In this document: one piece after another, positions 23,763-33,864 of the stretch
How the letters are laid out: each line of letters opens with the position of its first letter
Position numbering within the stretch: the stretch's first letter is position 1
DNA from: Cladopsammia gracilis
Lineage: Eukaryota > Cnidaria > Anthozoa > Scleractinia > Dendrophylliidae
Assembly (NCBI GenBank): GCA_022457155.1
Contig: JAJGOT010000114.1
Span: 823,001-887,000, forward strand
DNA length: 64,000 bases
Direction of reading: 5' to 3'
Translations under genes and position numbers: made by a program
Notes under the pieces: generated by a model
Seen by the model: the letters and a program-made list of their open reading frames with translations, nothing else
Database searches by the model: none
What the model was told of the DNA's origin: nothing

Positions 23763-24131
23763 ATGAAGTTTTCGCGCGTAATTCATATTCTCCCATTGCT
23801 GTGGCCTCTCTTAATTTGCGTTGCAGTCTTCACTCCGTATATCATAGCAGTTTCGTTGGACCATGTGTACCCGTTATTACCAACCATTAGTAAAACGGCA
23901 GCCTTTCAACCAGAGGGATCCATCTTTGGTTTTCTGATGACCTTGGTGGCGTTCATCGGACTGTTGACAGTTTGTTCCCGTTATCTTCAACTCGATGGAC
24001 TTCAAGGTGGTTTTGCCGAGCAAAATATTCCACAGAAAATAAAGTGGTTCAACAAAGTTTCTTTGCCGTTTGGTGTTTCGTGTATATTTTGTGTTGTTGT
24101 GGTTGCAAACTTTAGAATCCCTTTGCATGAG
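23763..24131 (+). CDS. DRAM-family membrane protein, gene D, exon 1
   Basis: Residues 1-123 of a 274-residue protein. The frame stays open upstream to an ATG at 23676, but the ATG at 23763 (MKFSRVIHILPLLWP) aligns exactly with A and C and gives the conserved 123-residue exon. Three helices, loop DHVYPLLPTISKTAAFQPEG, end PLHE at a GTAAGT donor. Near duplicate of gene C. Family role: lysosomal/endosomal membrane, autophagy modulation. Confidence 0.88.
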
Positions 24132-24768
24132 GTAAGTTTACTTCCTGATGAATTTGAACTTTATATGCGGTAACAACTTTGTTTTAGTTAATCGATCGGT
24201 GCACATATTACTAGACAAGTCAAATATGTATCTCCGCTCTAAGAGCCCGTTTACATGAAAGCCGAGATGAGTTTCGTCCCGGAAGAAGTGTCGCCCCTTG
24301 CGATCATCCCGCGATCCCGGGACGAAAGTCATTTCGCCCGAGACGAAGCGAGTGTTGATCTCAGCTGAGCGTAAACGACACAAAACATTTTTTTCCAATA
24401 AATTGAAACTTGAAATAAGTTGTACAGAAGTTGTACAGAAGTTCTGCAGAAGTTTTAAACTCGCGTAAAGCGTTGACTTTCATCAACTGGTGAGATCGAG
24501 TTCATCGTAACAAAATGGCTGTTTGAACTTTCATCCCGGAAAGACTGTTTACATGTACATGTAATTTCACTTGTAAAATACCACCGGGATCCCGCCGGGA
24601 ACCCCAGCAAGCCGTCGCCTGCCGGTATCCCGCCGGGAAATGAATTTCTTGGCGATATCCCGGCGAGATCCTGGTTGTGATTGCTGCGGAGCGAGCGCAG
24701 CGAGCGAGCAGCAACATAATCAGGATTTAAGAGAGATATATAAGGTGGGACGAATTCTCGAATTTATC

Positions 24769-24875
24769 ACTTTTTACCAGAATGCATTGCATTTAACCAC
24801 ACTTTTTACCAGAATGCATTGCATTTAACCACACTTTTTACCAGAATGCATTGCATTTAACCACACTTTTTACCA
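24769..24875. repeat. 32-bp tandem repeat, about 3.3 copies
   Basis: The phrase TTTTTACCAGAATGCATTGC recurs exactly every 32 bases (24771, 24803, 24835, 24867). The fourth copy breaks off after TTTTTACCAGA. Copies are essentially identical, so the expansion is recent. Confidence 0.9.
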
Positions 24876-26650
24876 GAGTTCTCCGCGGCATTATAGCTTG
24901 TGTAGCGAGAATCACAGTGACAGCTGTGTCGTGTAAACAAAAGATATAGAAGTTCTGAGTTCTTTCGACACGAAATAACGAGGACATTGTTTTTGTAATC
25001 AAAGTGCTTTTTGTAACGGCCGTGGAAATATTAAGAATATTCTTCTTTGAATTAAACACTTTCATTATGCGAATCAGGTCCGTGTTATTTTTATGAGCTC
25101 TGTCGGCATGAAATATCAAGGACACTTTCGTTACGCGAATCTGAAAGCGCTTTGTTCTCGGCCGTCTCGGTGTTGTGTGAATATCCACAGGAAATAACTC
25201 GGGAACTTATGATCAGGTTACCCGTGACTCTTGACACAAGGTCGACGAGAGCTTACAAGACTCCTACAAATTACAGCTTATCTGAAAGGCACTATATTGT
25301 CTTCTTGTTTTAAAGTAAACTCAAATTAAGAAAAAGGTATGCTGACAAAATATCGATGAATAATAATCGCTTTCGGAGGTAACTTATTTCAAGTCAAAGC
25401 TTTTTGTAAGAGCTGGGTAAAACAGCCTAGCCGGTACAATTTAAGTTTTTAACTACAAGATGATCCATTTACGAATTCAAGTAGATTTGTTTTTGTGTGC
25501 GTGCATTTCTCATTTAGCCAAAATACATTTTTTGTTTGTTTTGGCAATTCAACACCATGAGTGTCTCACGCTGCCGAGAGTATCAATTGAATATATCCTA
25601 TTTGCCGCAGCATTCACTATCCATTGGATACACTAGTTTATTTATAATTATATATATATAACGGCACCATTACCAATATCTTGGCAAACTTAGCGAGAAA
25701 CGTTTCAAATCCCGGCAAGAAAGAGCTGGTCTTGACAGATTCTTTTCAGATCTCGAGGCGTTAGTGCTGCGATAAGATTTTAATTTTGGACATTTTGCGG
25801 GAAGAACTAACGAAATACGCAATATTGACAAGATAATCGCGCTCTGGCGGACGTTTTAATTTCTTAAAGATGGCAAGATTGTCCAGAAGAGTGCAATTTG
25901 CGCTAAATCGGAGAATAGTATATAGCGATCAAGGGGTAATATTCCTATTCCTATTCCTGTTTAGGGTAGGGTTAGGGTTTAGGAAGGGGCAGTACGCAGC
26001 TCTTACAAGGTCTTCTCTGATTTGCTTAGAAAACAATAGAACAAATAACACAACAATGGACCCTAGCCCTGAAAACAATAGAGCTGGGTGATGCTCAGGT
26101 CCAATGAAATTAGAGGTTGTTAAGAGCTGCGTGGTATCTGTTTAGGACTATGAATATCCGACAGCACTACAAAATACCAAGTCAAGATAAAAAAAATCCC
26201 TGCACATTCACCAGGATAAACCCATTTTAAACAAACAGCTCTGTTATGTAAAATATTAATTTAACTATTTCGCTTTAATTTGTACGTGCTCTTTTCGTTT
26301 CCATAATTATTTTTCAAATTTTGTTACTTTTGCCATGTTTCTTTTGTTTTATTTCGCGCGCAATTAATGTTCTTTTTATAATTCCTGTAATATCGCAAAC
26401 TTCCGAAAGTAACGATTCTCCAAAAGTATAGAATAATCAAAGGCTCCTAAGAGCCAACCCGTGAATAAGAAACGCTAACGCGTAGCGCAATATTGCGGTA
26501 AGCTTATGTTTTCACACTGACACGTTTCAATATTTTTTTTAAAACTAAACGTAAGGATTTTTGACAAACGCCAAAAAAAAATACGGTACATCACTTTCAT
26601 AATGTTCAGTCCAAAGAAAAAAGAAGGAAAAAAAAGAGAAAAAAAGGACG

Positions 26651-26725
26651 TACCGAGCGCGGCTTGAACTCGCGCCTTTCGCTTGTCATTCCGCACTTTA
26701 ATAAAACCACTGGGACACTGTGATC
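26651..26725 (-). mobile_element. tRNA-like SINE or tRNA pseudogene
   Basis: On the minus strand an A-box-like GTCCCAGTGGTT is followed about 45 bases later by a B-box GAGTTCAAGCC. The acceptor and D stems do not pair well, so it is not a functional tRNA. SINE head or tRNA pseudogene. Confidence 0.4.
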
Positions 26726-27240
26726 ACTGACTCAGAGTAGGACAAATTTAATTACTTTAAGATAGATACACATCAAAACGCGTGTCTCGGTTGAAAAATC
26801 CTTTTAGATCGATTTTATTGTTGCATTAAAGACTCCAAATGCGAAACATCTTTAAGCTTATTATTGTTTATCTTCGTTTACAACAATTTAGTTATTGTTA
26901 TCGCTGGATTCACGTTATTCTTGTTACGAAACGCATTCGTAACAAAGCATTACGTCACTAAGTTTACAGCTGATGGAAGGAGCGAGTGACTCATTTGCAT
27001 AACTGTCTCCGTTACCGATAACCCGTTCATTACGCATGCGCGTATTCACGGGTTAAAAATTGAATATCTGTAAGAAACAAAATGGACAACTGCAGAAAGA
27101 TCTCAGGGAGCGCCCGCAATTCAGCTCAAAGGACCACATAACAATTTAAGAGCGCTCGATAAAAGACCCTTTACAGCTCTCTGTGATACTGTAAATAATA
27201 TGTAGTGTAGTAAAGGCTGTAAAGAAAAGACTTATTTGCT

Positions 27241-27302
27241 AAAAAATCACATGCAATTATGTGATTTTTTGGCACAATTTGTATTTAAAAATACAAATTG
27301 TG
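27241..27302. repeat. Two adjacent small hairpins
   Basis: AAAAAATCACAT pairs with ATGTGATTTTTT (27241-27270), followed three bases later by CACAATTTGTATTT pairing with AAATACAAATTGTG (27273-27302). Both are perfect. Function unknown; possibly the ends of a tiny MITE or an insertion within one. Confidence 0.7.
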
Positions 27303-28230
27303 TTTCTATTTTTACATGTAATGTAATGTAAAACCTTCATTTATAGACACGATGAGTGATTAAGCTGTGCAGCTTGTGTGGTGGTGTATAACTGAACTAT
27401 GAAAGTATAACAAAAAGATAAAATATGTAAAACATGTAAAACATGTACGTGTGGCGAGAAATGAATCGGCCATATGCGTTACACTTGTTTGCTACCTGAA
27501 AGTAGCGACCCCTCGGAAGTAGCGCAGACTCCCCGAAATTAGGGACAATAAAAGGCTGCTAAATCCGAAAGTGAGTGCTTTTAGGGAGAAACATGAGCTT
27601 AAAATGATGTCTATAAAGTAAGACTACACTACATTCAGTAGCCGACACTTGAAACAGCCATCGCTAAGCAAACTGTAAGTGTTATATATAAAAAAAAAAC
27701 TTGCCGGAACAAAAATCCCACAGCAATAAGCAGCAAACACAATAACAAACGGTCCTATCCATCCACGAACGCCTTGCATTGTCTTGAAAACTTGTACGTT
27801 GTATTTAGGATCCCTATATGATAGGATCCCTATATGGTGTGTTAACATGAAGTATATGCCTGTAATTCTTCCTCCTGCTTCTGAAGTCAACACACAGAGA
27901 TTTTGCAGTATGTACTTCATCGCTGAAAGCCACATAGTCGTCGGCCTAAACTAAAATATGCGTGCATACATTTGCACGTCTCATCTGCTACGCCACGAGA
28001 AATTAACTTAAATTGTTCTTCTCACTCGCAACTGAAGAAGACCGTTGTAATGTTGAAACATGTTTTGTGGAAAAATCAAATGCGCCGTCTTTTTTCTCAA
28101 AATTATAGACAGTCTGCTACTATCAAGATCATCCAGGAAAATCATTTAATTTTCCAGAATAAAGTTTTGATTTCGACACGCGAAATAACGCCAGAAATAA
28201 TTATAGCGTTTTATTCTTCTTTGATCTCAG

Positions 28231-28542
28231 GAAAACGATGCTATTGTAAAATGAAAGGACCACTCGACAAATTCGAAATACTGGATCCCTGGGAAGGATC
28301 TGATCAGCAATGAAATGAAAGGCTGATCGTACGGTAAAGGAATATATTTTTTTAACCGATTAATTTCGAAGGGTTATACCCTGATGAAGAACGGTCGTGC
28401 TGTTCGAAATTAATCGGTTAAAAAAAATATATTCCTCTACTGTACGATCAGCCTTTCATTTCATTTGATGCTATTGTAGCCGTTCGCATTGTTCATAATG
28501 CTGGTACCGGGTTATTGTTGGTCAGCGGAGCACTTTAACTAC
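28231..28542 (+). pseudogene. Duplicated 5' fragment of gene D exon 2, split by an insertion
   Basis: A segment covering the intron 3' end and the first 25 or so codons of exon 2 is tandemly duplicated ahead of the real exon 2. The first part is at 28231-28248 (encoding ENDAIV) behind an intact TTTGATCTCAG acceptor. It is interrupted by a 218-bp insertion and resumes at 28467-28542 with a frame-breaking extra A (CTTTAACTAC versus CTTTACTAC). Using the decoy acceptor would give six DRAM residues, a lysine, then stop TGA at 28252-28254. Confidence 0.85.
28249..28466. mobile_element. 218-bp insertion with 66-bp hairpin arms and a hammerhead-like loop
   Basis: Flanked by a 12-bp duplication, GATGCTATTGTA (28237-28248 and 28467-28478). 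The right part is a foldback with arms about 28309-28374 and 28402-28466. Its loop contains CTGATGA, a GAAC/GTTC stem and GAAA (28381-28408), with arm sequence placed like stem III. The class is uncertain. The variable-length duplication and ribozyme-like core recall Penelope-like element termini; that is inference. Confidence 0.6.
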
Positions 28543-28614
28543 CCCAGAATAAAGTTTTGATTTCGATAAGCGAAATAACTCCAGAAATAATGTTTTTCTT
28601 TTCTTTGATCTCAG

Positions 28615-29070
28615 GAAAACGATGCTATTGTAGCCGTTCGCATTGTTCATAATGCTGCTACCGGGTTACTGTTGGTCAGCGGAGCACTTTACTACTGGTT
28701 CCAGACCCTTATTAGCTACTACACGGTCAAAGTTGACCTTATTACCAAATGCAAGTTCATCTTCCGCTTCGCCATGTCCTGTATTATGACTATAACTGGG
28801 ATTGCGTACCCCCTCCTTAAACATGTTTCATACCAGATGTTCAAACGCCATATTAGTTCCATAAATCTTGCAAACTGGAAGCCAGAAGACGGTGGGTATG
28901 CTGTGCACATAACGGACTGTGGAGGAGAATGGATCGCTTGCTTAAGTTTAGCGATTTACGGTGCAACGTTTTACAAAGAGTTTCAAAACTTTTCCATTGA
29001 AGTTTGCTATGTTGAAGGAAAAAAGAATGGAGATTATTCAAAGATAAAACAAAGCGAAAATGACGAATAA
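28615..29070 (+). CDS. DRAM-family membrane protein, gene D, exon 2
   Basis: Residues 124-274, phase 0, ENDAIVAVRIVHNAATG to TAA 29068-29070. Three helices, the GEW motif ahead of the last helix, FYKEFQNFS, and a tail with YSKI (Tyr 264) then QSENDE. Nearly identical to gene C exon 2. This is the intact third copy of the exon start in this locus. The two preceding partial copies cannot encode a full exon, so correct splicing must skip a strong upstream acceptor at 28230. Confidence 0.9.
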   Translation, partial: ENDAIVAVRIVHNAATGLLLVSGALYYWFQTLISYYTVKVDLITKCKFIFRFAMSCIMTITGIAYPLLKHVSYQMFKRHISSINLANWKPEDGGYAVHITDCGGEWIACLSLAIYGATFYKEFQNFSIEVCYVEGKKNGDYSKIKQSENDE

Positions 29071-29584
29071 GAGTTAAGCCAAACCTGTGTTGGAAATTTA
29101 AAATCGCGTACATTCTTTCGTGTTTATCAATTTTGTTTGAAACAGTTTTCGTGACGGATAATAGATCAAAAGCTTTGAATCGATTAGCCGAATCGGAAAT
29201 GCTGGTTGAACTCTGTGTTGTAAATTTTATATTAAGTGTATCCTTTGGATTGTTAGTGTTTATATCAATTTTGTTTGAAACAGTTTTCGTGCCGGACAAT
29301 AGATCAATAGTTTTAAATCGATTAGCCAAATAGGAAATTGTTTCTTTGCAGTATTCATTGACGATTCTTACTTTGAAATAAGAGTGTAAACGTTTAGCCG
29401 ATGGGTGTACAAATCAGAACAATGTAGACTATATTGCGCCATTGTTCGCTTTCAGTAGAAAGTAGGATATGTGTGCGTGCGTGCTTTGAACATGTAATCA
29501 GATGTAATCAGAAAAGCGAGCGTGAAGGAGGATTAAAGCAGGGAATGAAATTCAGAGTCTTGATTGGTCAGATTTGTATCTTTA

Positions 29585-29733
29585 AGAGTAAATAGGCAGG
29601 GGAACAGAGAGGAAGACGCCTAGTCTAGCACTTTAGCACTTGGCATATACAGTGGAACAAAGAGTAAACAGGGGAACAGTGAGGAAGACGCCTTGTCTAG
29701 CACTTTAGCACTTGGCATATACAGTGGAACCAT
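29585..29733. repeat. Tandem duplication, unit about 75 bp
   Basis: AGAGTAAA ... GGGGAACAG ... GACGCC ... CTAGCACTTTAGCACTTGGC ... ACAGTGGAAC occurs twice in direct orientation. The second copy runs into the MITE terminus at 29722, so the duplication included the first bases of that element. Confidence 0.8.
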
Positions 29734-30074
29734 CCGTAAGCGACAACCCACAATGCAAAGCCAAGGTGGTCGCTTACGGGAGGTCATACCACAAGGGCGC
29801 GGGGGGGGGGGGGGGGGGGGGGGGTTAAAAACAACAGAAAATTCAAATTACCAGCGTTAAAATAGGGCGCCAGCTTACGAGAGGTTTTGATTATAATTAT
29901 TTGACTGGAAAATTTTGGTATTCTGGGAAAAAAGTCGCTTAGGTGAGGTGGTCGCTTAGGAGAGGTGGTCGCTTAGGAGAGGTGGTCGCTTAGGAGAGGT
30001 GGTCGCTTAGGAGAAGTGGTCGCTTAGGAGAGGTGGTTACTTGGGAGAGGTGGTCGTACATGGAGGTTCAACTG
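29722..30074. mobile_element. pogo/Tc1-style MITE with TA duplication
   Basis: Ends CAGTGGAACC and GGTTCAACTG are inverted and flanked by TA. The body contains GTCGCTTACGGGAGGT-type sequence, a 24-G run (29801-29824) and a 17-bp tandem repeat. CAGT(G/T)GAACC termini with TA targets are typical of Tc1/mariner-pogo MITEs. Confidence 0.8.
29946..30061. repeat. 17-bp tandem repeat inside the MITE, about seven copies
   Basis: Unit GGTGGTCGCTTAGGAGA with single-base variants. It is an amplification of the subterminal sequence of the surrounding element. Confidence 0.85.
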
Positions 30075-31117
30075 TATGTGTATTTCACATAGAAATCATG
30101 GAAACGAGACGTTCGCAAACGCCAGTAAATTCCACTTGAGAAATCCATACTGAATATTCAACAGCCGCCATTATACAATGCCACGTTGGCACGCTCCGAT
30201 GAGTTCCGAAGACGTCACACTGAACATTTGCGGACGTATCGGGAAACCGACTTCCGTTTCTTTGGCGTCTTAAAATAACTTGTATTTTTTAAGTGAAATC
30301 CCCGACAACGCCCTGACTTTTTCCCCTCTCCGTCCCCTTATTTTCTCTTGGTATCTTCTAAAGATACCTAGTTTACAGTGTGTTGATTCATCTAATAACA
30401 TTCCAGTTACCATACACTTTGCTTTACATTATCTTGATCCTATTGATTTTTAACTTATAACCTGGAAATATCTTGTGACTTCTTTTATACTTATTTGATT
30501 TTTCTATCGCACTCATCAAACAGCACTTTGCATTTCGCCGACATAGAAAATTAAGAGCAAAGTTCGCTGGTGACCTCCCGTGTGCCACCATTTTGAATTG
30601 TATGACGTCATTTGGTTGCTGCGACGCTCTCAAAATGCAACAATTAGACACCATATGACGTCATAAATATTCAAAATGGCGGCATGGTGCAAAATACAGT
30701 ATTGTAAATATTCATTCACATTCACGATCAATATTTTTATTCACAAATAAAACAGTTCCGTGACATTCAACATTTCTATTAACATTCAGGAATAATATTT
30801 GTTCAACAGTTTTTATTTATCCGCTTTCAGCTATTGTATTGGTTCACATTCACGGACTAAATAGTTACGTTCAGAAATTATATTTTGTTCACGGAATGGT
30901 GCAAAATACGCGAAATAGTTCCATTCAGCAATTACTGCGCATCGCAATTTGCGCCCACAACTTGAGCCACTCTCCTCTTGACCAAAATGGCGGATGTTTC
31001 GCCATTAGTCGAACGATCCGAACCATAGGATTGGGAGCTCTTCTTTGTAGCGGCAGTTGACGTCGTTGACGAATGCGAAGCATTATAGGAAACAAGTAAT
31101 CCTGATTGTCGAGTCGT

Positions 31118-31211
31118 CTGAGAAAACAGACGTCGTTTCGCGGCGCCACCACTGGGGCCCCTGCGGCCCAAGTGGCATGGTGGCGCCGCGAAACGACGTC
31201 TGTTTTCTCAG
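31118..31211. mobile_element. Foldback element with 34-bp arms
   Basis: CTGAGAAAACAGACGTCGTT at 31118 is mirrored exactly at the right end (to 31211), enclosing a GC-rich centre. Arms continue through CGCGGCGCCACCA. The outer flanks share GTCGAG. Small MITE. Confidence 0.8.
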
Positions 31212-32390
31212 GCTAATTGTCGAGAAGCAGTCCAGATTAGGCTGGAGTATGTTATACCGGCGCTCCAAACCATATTACCATTTCTCTCAGTGACCAGAAT
31301 GGTAATAGAGAAAATTATCAGGAACTTTCATCAGTTACACAGGCAGTGGATCGGAAGCCAGCTTCCAGGGGCACCGATCTCGCTTGGTATCACTAATACC
31401 CAACCAAGTTTCCGTTTGTCGCCAAGTGTTTAACGATTAGTCATTTTGAAAGTGTAAAGATCTTCTCTTGTTAAGACTGTTATGATGTTGTGTCTTGTCT
31501 CGTAACCTGCGTGGCAGGCGTAAACGGGGAGGGGGAGGAGGGCGCGCGAAAAAAAAGGGAGGGGAAAGGGAAGGAACGCCTGCCATAAGAACCGGGCTAT
31601 TCGTATTACGCCCACCGATTTTCAGAAAATCGGATTATGTCAACTGTCAAAACGTTGACCAATCAGAAACTATAGCGCGCGCTTTTACGCATGGCTGAAT
31701 TCGCGCAGGAATTTACCAACCTCCTCGTGCGAATTTTATCGAAGTGAGAAAAATAATTTTGGGAAATTTCAACTATGAGGTCTTCGAGTGGATATGTCAG
31801 CTACTCCCACGAAGAGTTCTAAAAGGAGGAGAAAACCGAAAGAACAAAATTTAAAAAATTGTTGCAGATTCTGTGGAATCGCGTTCGTGTCTTCTCGTGG
31901 ATTAAGGGCTTCTTTCGAAAACTAGTTCACAAAGTCGGTAAGAAGATAAAGTCCAGGGTTGGTGTTGGCGGACTGTTGTTCGTCTATGGGCTTCCCTATG
32001 GGCTTCCCGACTTGATGATTATCTCTTATTATATCAATTATGTAATCTTGTTAGTGGTTTAGAATATTTTAACAATTAATGTTTATACTTTTAATAATTA
32101 TTTCTTATCATATGATGTCATATGAGAGAGAGAAAGTTTCCTCTGCAAACATTTTTTTCAATTATGCGCCTCTGTAACAATTTTTTTTCCAAAAGCACCT
32201 TCCTGCAAACATTTTTTTATTTTGTGCATTGTTTTACAGTGCTATCTTCTCTTGTGCAAAAAATATAAGCTTAAGCTATTTTTCGCAAAAAAATCAACAG
32301 TGCTATAGCTAATTATTTTGGCCACTAGTAACACGCTCCTAGTAATTTATAGTTTGTTGTTCCATTATACATCACTCACCGTTTTAATTC

Positions 32391-32702
32391 CTACGCAGTT
32401 ACTGGAGCAAATAAAGGGCATGCGAAAGGAACTATGCAAAGGGGTAGCACGCTTTCTCGCGATTCCACCGTACTGAAGTCCTGATCCTCCTTGACGATGT
32501 TCCTACAGGCCACCCGCTGTGGTACCAGCGGTGAAGGCAGGCACATTGCTGATTTAAAATGATTCCCATCGCCATAGGTTACTCCAAATAACTTGTAAAC
32601 AGTTAGTGACCCATTAGCTTTGATGGTGATATCGTCAGGACGATGACAGACATCTGAAAATCGCCCATTTCCGCGACAAATAAATGGCAAGGCAAGAGGC
32701 AT
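32391..32702 (-). CDS. Unrecognised 103-codon open frame (weak candidate)
   Basis: Minus-strand frame from ATG 32702 to TAG at about 32391, with several cysteines and segments such as DVCHRPDDITIKANGSLTVY that read more like a folded domain than its neighbours do. I recognise no family. It lies within what seems to be an element bounded by CTCTGCAAACATTTTTT words (32150 and 32880) and an AAGGGACGG terminus. It could be a captured exon, an element gene relic, or chance. Confidence 0.18.
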   Translation of the reverse strand: MPLALPFICRGNGRFSDVCHRPDDITIKANGSLTVYKLFGVTYGDGNHFKSAMCLPSPLVPQRVACRNIVKEDQDFSTVESRESVLPLCIVPFACPLFAPVTA

Positions 32703-33075
32703 TTCCTTGAATGAAAACCAGTTAAGATTTTGACCTTAAGCCCTGGCACAACGAAGATCTTTTTGGCTCTTTTTGCGAAGGCAAGGTGAAGGAGTTGTCT
32801 TATGCAGACAAATGAAAAGAAACATGGTCTTGAAGCTATTTTCAGCTTTGGAACTAATATTTTTGAATAGTTTATCTGACTTCTCTGCAAACATTTTTTA
32901 TGCATATCGTGTTTGCAAACAATTTACTACAATCATTTTTTTTTTCAATATTTGTCATCCCCCCCCCTGTCCAGAAAAATAATGGTCCGTCCCTTAATAA
33001 ACTATAATAATAAAACTTAATAAACACATCGAATGTCTCGTGTTAGTGGAGTGAGAATGTACTCTGGTCACGTGA

Positions 33076-33494
33076 TTAGTATCCATTCTCCTTCGAAAAA
33101 CATCTGCAACTGAGTGACATTTTCTGGAATTCCTTGAAAAACGTTGATGCGAAAACAGCAAACAGGAAAAATGTCAGCCACTCGCCGACGTTGCTGACAA
33201 CATGTTCAGAATAATAGTCCTGTGTATTGTTATACTGGCGCCACCGGGCCTGGGCAAGAGGATTCCCGTCGTGTGAAAGATGATCGGTTGCCCAGACTTT
33301 CAGGATCACGTGAACAATACCGCTGACCGCCAAGGTGCATGTTATTAGGATTCGTGTGACAAACAGCGTCAAGGAGCTGAGTGCCAAGGAGCTGAGTTGA
33401 TAAGTGATGGCGGATTCCAGAAAACAATACACTATTCCACCCATGCCTAGGATTAAACTTCCCGTGTAATGAACGACTCCCAGTTGTTCATCTC
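33076..33494 (-). pseudogene. DRAM-family exon 2 without partner (relic F)
   Basis: Intact 139-codon frame (33492-33076) resembling DRAM exon 2: VHYTGS at the start, three hydrophobic segments, NVGEW before the last, and FFKEFQKMS after it. It is closest to gene E (HVLSNVGEW, FFDEFQKIS). No matching exon 1 is found upstream on the minus strand between 33.9 and 39.4 kb. The only acceptor-like AG (33496-33495) leads into the wrong phase for a phase 0 join, and a MITE abuts it. It lacks the YxxPhi tail. Conserved motifs argue for recent function; a separate gene with a differently phased, unseen exon 1 remains possible. Confidence 0.6.
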
Positions 33495-33498
33495 CTTA

Positions 33499-33864
33499 AG
33501 GTGGCTCCCAATAGATTCCAGCAATTTTCGATAATTTACGGTGGCTCTGAACCCCTCCTACAGAATTTTTTTAAACTTTGTCAAAAGTTGCATCTTATCC
33601 TACTGATCAAATTTCGACAATAAAAAATGGGGTTCACCGAGTCATTTTTGAGTTATTAACACCTAAAGCTAAAATTAAGGGTGTTTTCAGCACGTTATAC
33701 TGTTACTATAGTAACATTGTGTCACAAAAATGATAACAACGTGTTCACCAATCATTGGGCATTCGTTTGATATCATGATTGTAGCACCAACTGATAAAGA
33801 GTGGTTTTAATGACCCATCAAAATGTAAGTCTTGGAAAGTGCTGGAAACTGTTGGGAACCACCT
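33499..33864. mobile_element. GGTGGCTCCCAA MITE abutting exon F
   Basis: Solo copy of the element that forms the foldback at 13044-13715. Ends AGGTGGCTCCCAA and TTGGGAACCACCT, TA on each side (33497-33498, 33865-33866). It sits immediately upstream (minus-strand sense) of the exon F acceptor. The far flank reads TTTTATTTTCTCTTAC on the minus strand, a likely former pyrimidine tract. Confidence 0.85.

Larger units (their letters stand above)
24132..28614 (+). other. Intron of gene D (4.5 kb), rearranged at its 3' end
   Basis: GTAAGT donor; functional acceptor TTTGATCTCAG at 28614. Contains CCCGTTTACATG-type repeat fragments (24245-24375, 24525-24680), a 32-bp tandem repeat (24769-24875), a tRNA-like SINE relic (26651-26725), two adjacent small hairpins (27241-27302), a hammerhead-like stem-loop (28032-28060), and a duplicated partial exon 2 with an upstream decoy acceptor (28231-28542). 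The antisense frame 27624-27935 is hydrophobic but unrecognised. Confidence 0.65.
29071..33075. other. Region between gene D and relic F, mostly repeats
   Basis: A direct repeat follows gene D (29129-29178 and 29267-29316 share TATCAATTTTGTTTGAAACA). Then a 76-bp tandem duplication, a pogo/Tc1-style MITE with internal 17-bp repeats, a foldback (31118-31211), a G/A-rich segment (31525-31580), and an element ending near 32996 whose minus-strand end reads AAGGGACGGACCATTATTTT. One weak open frame lies at 32391-32702. Confidence 0.5.

Noticed and set aside
27624..27935. Hydrophobic 103-codon antisense frame in gene D intron
   Set aside because: No family features, no paralogous counterpart in gene C, and short near-identical repeats (AGGATCCCTATATG) lie within it.
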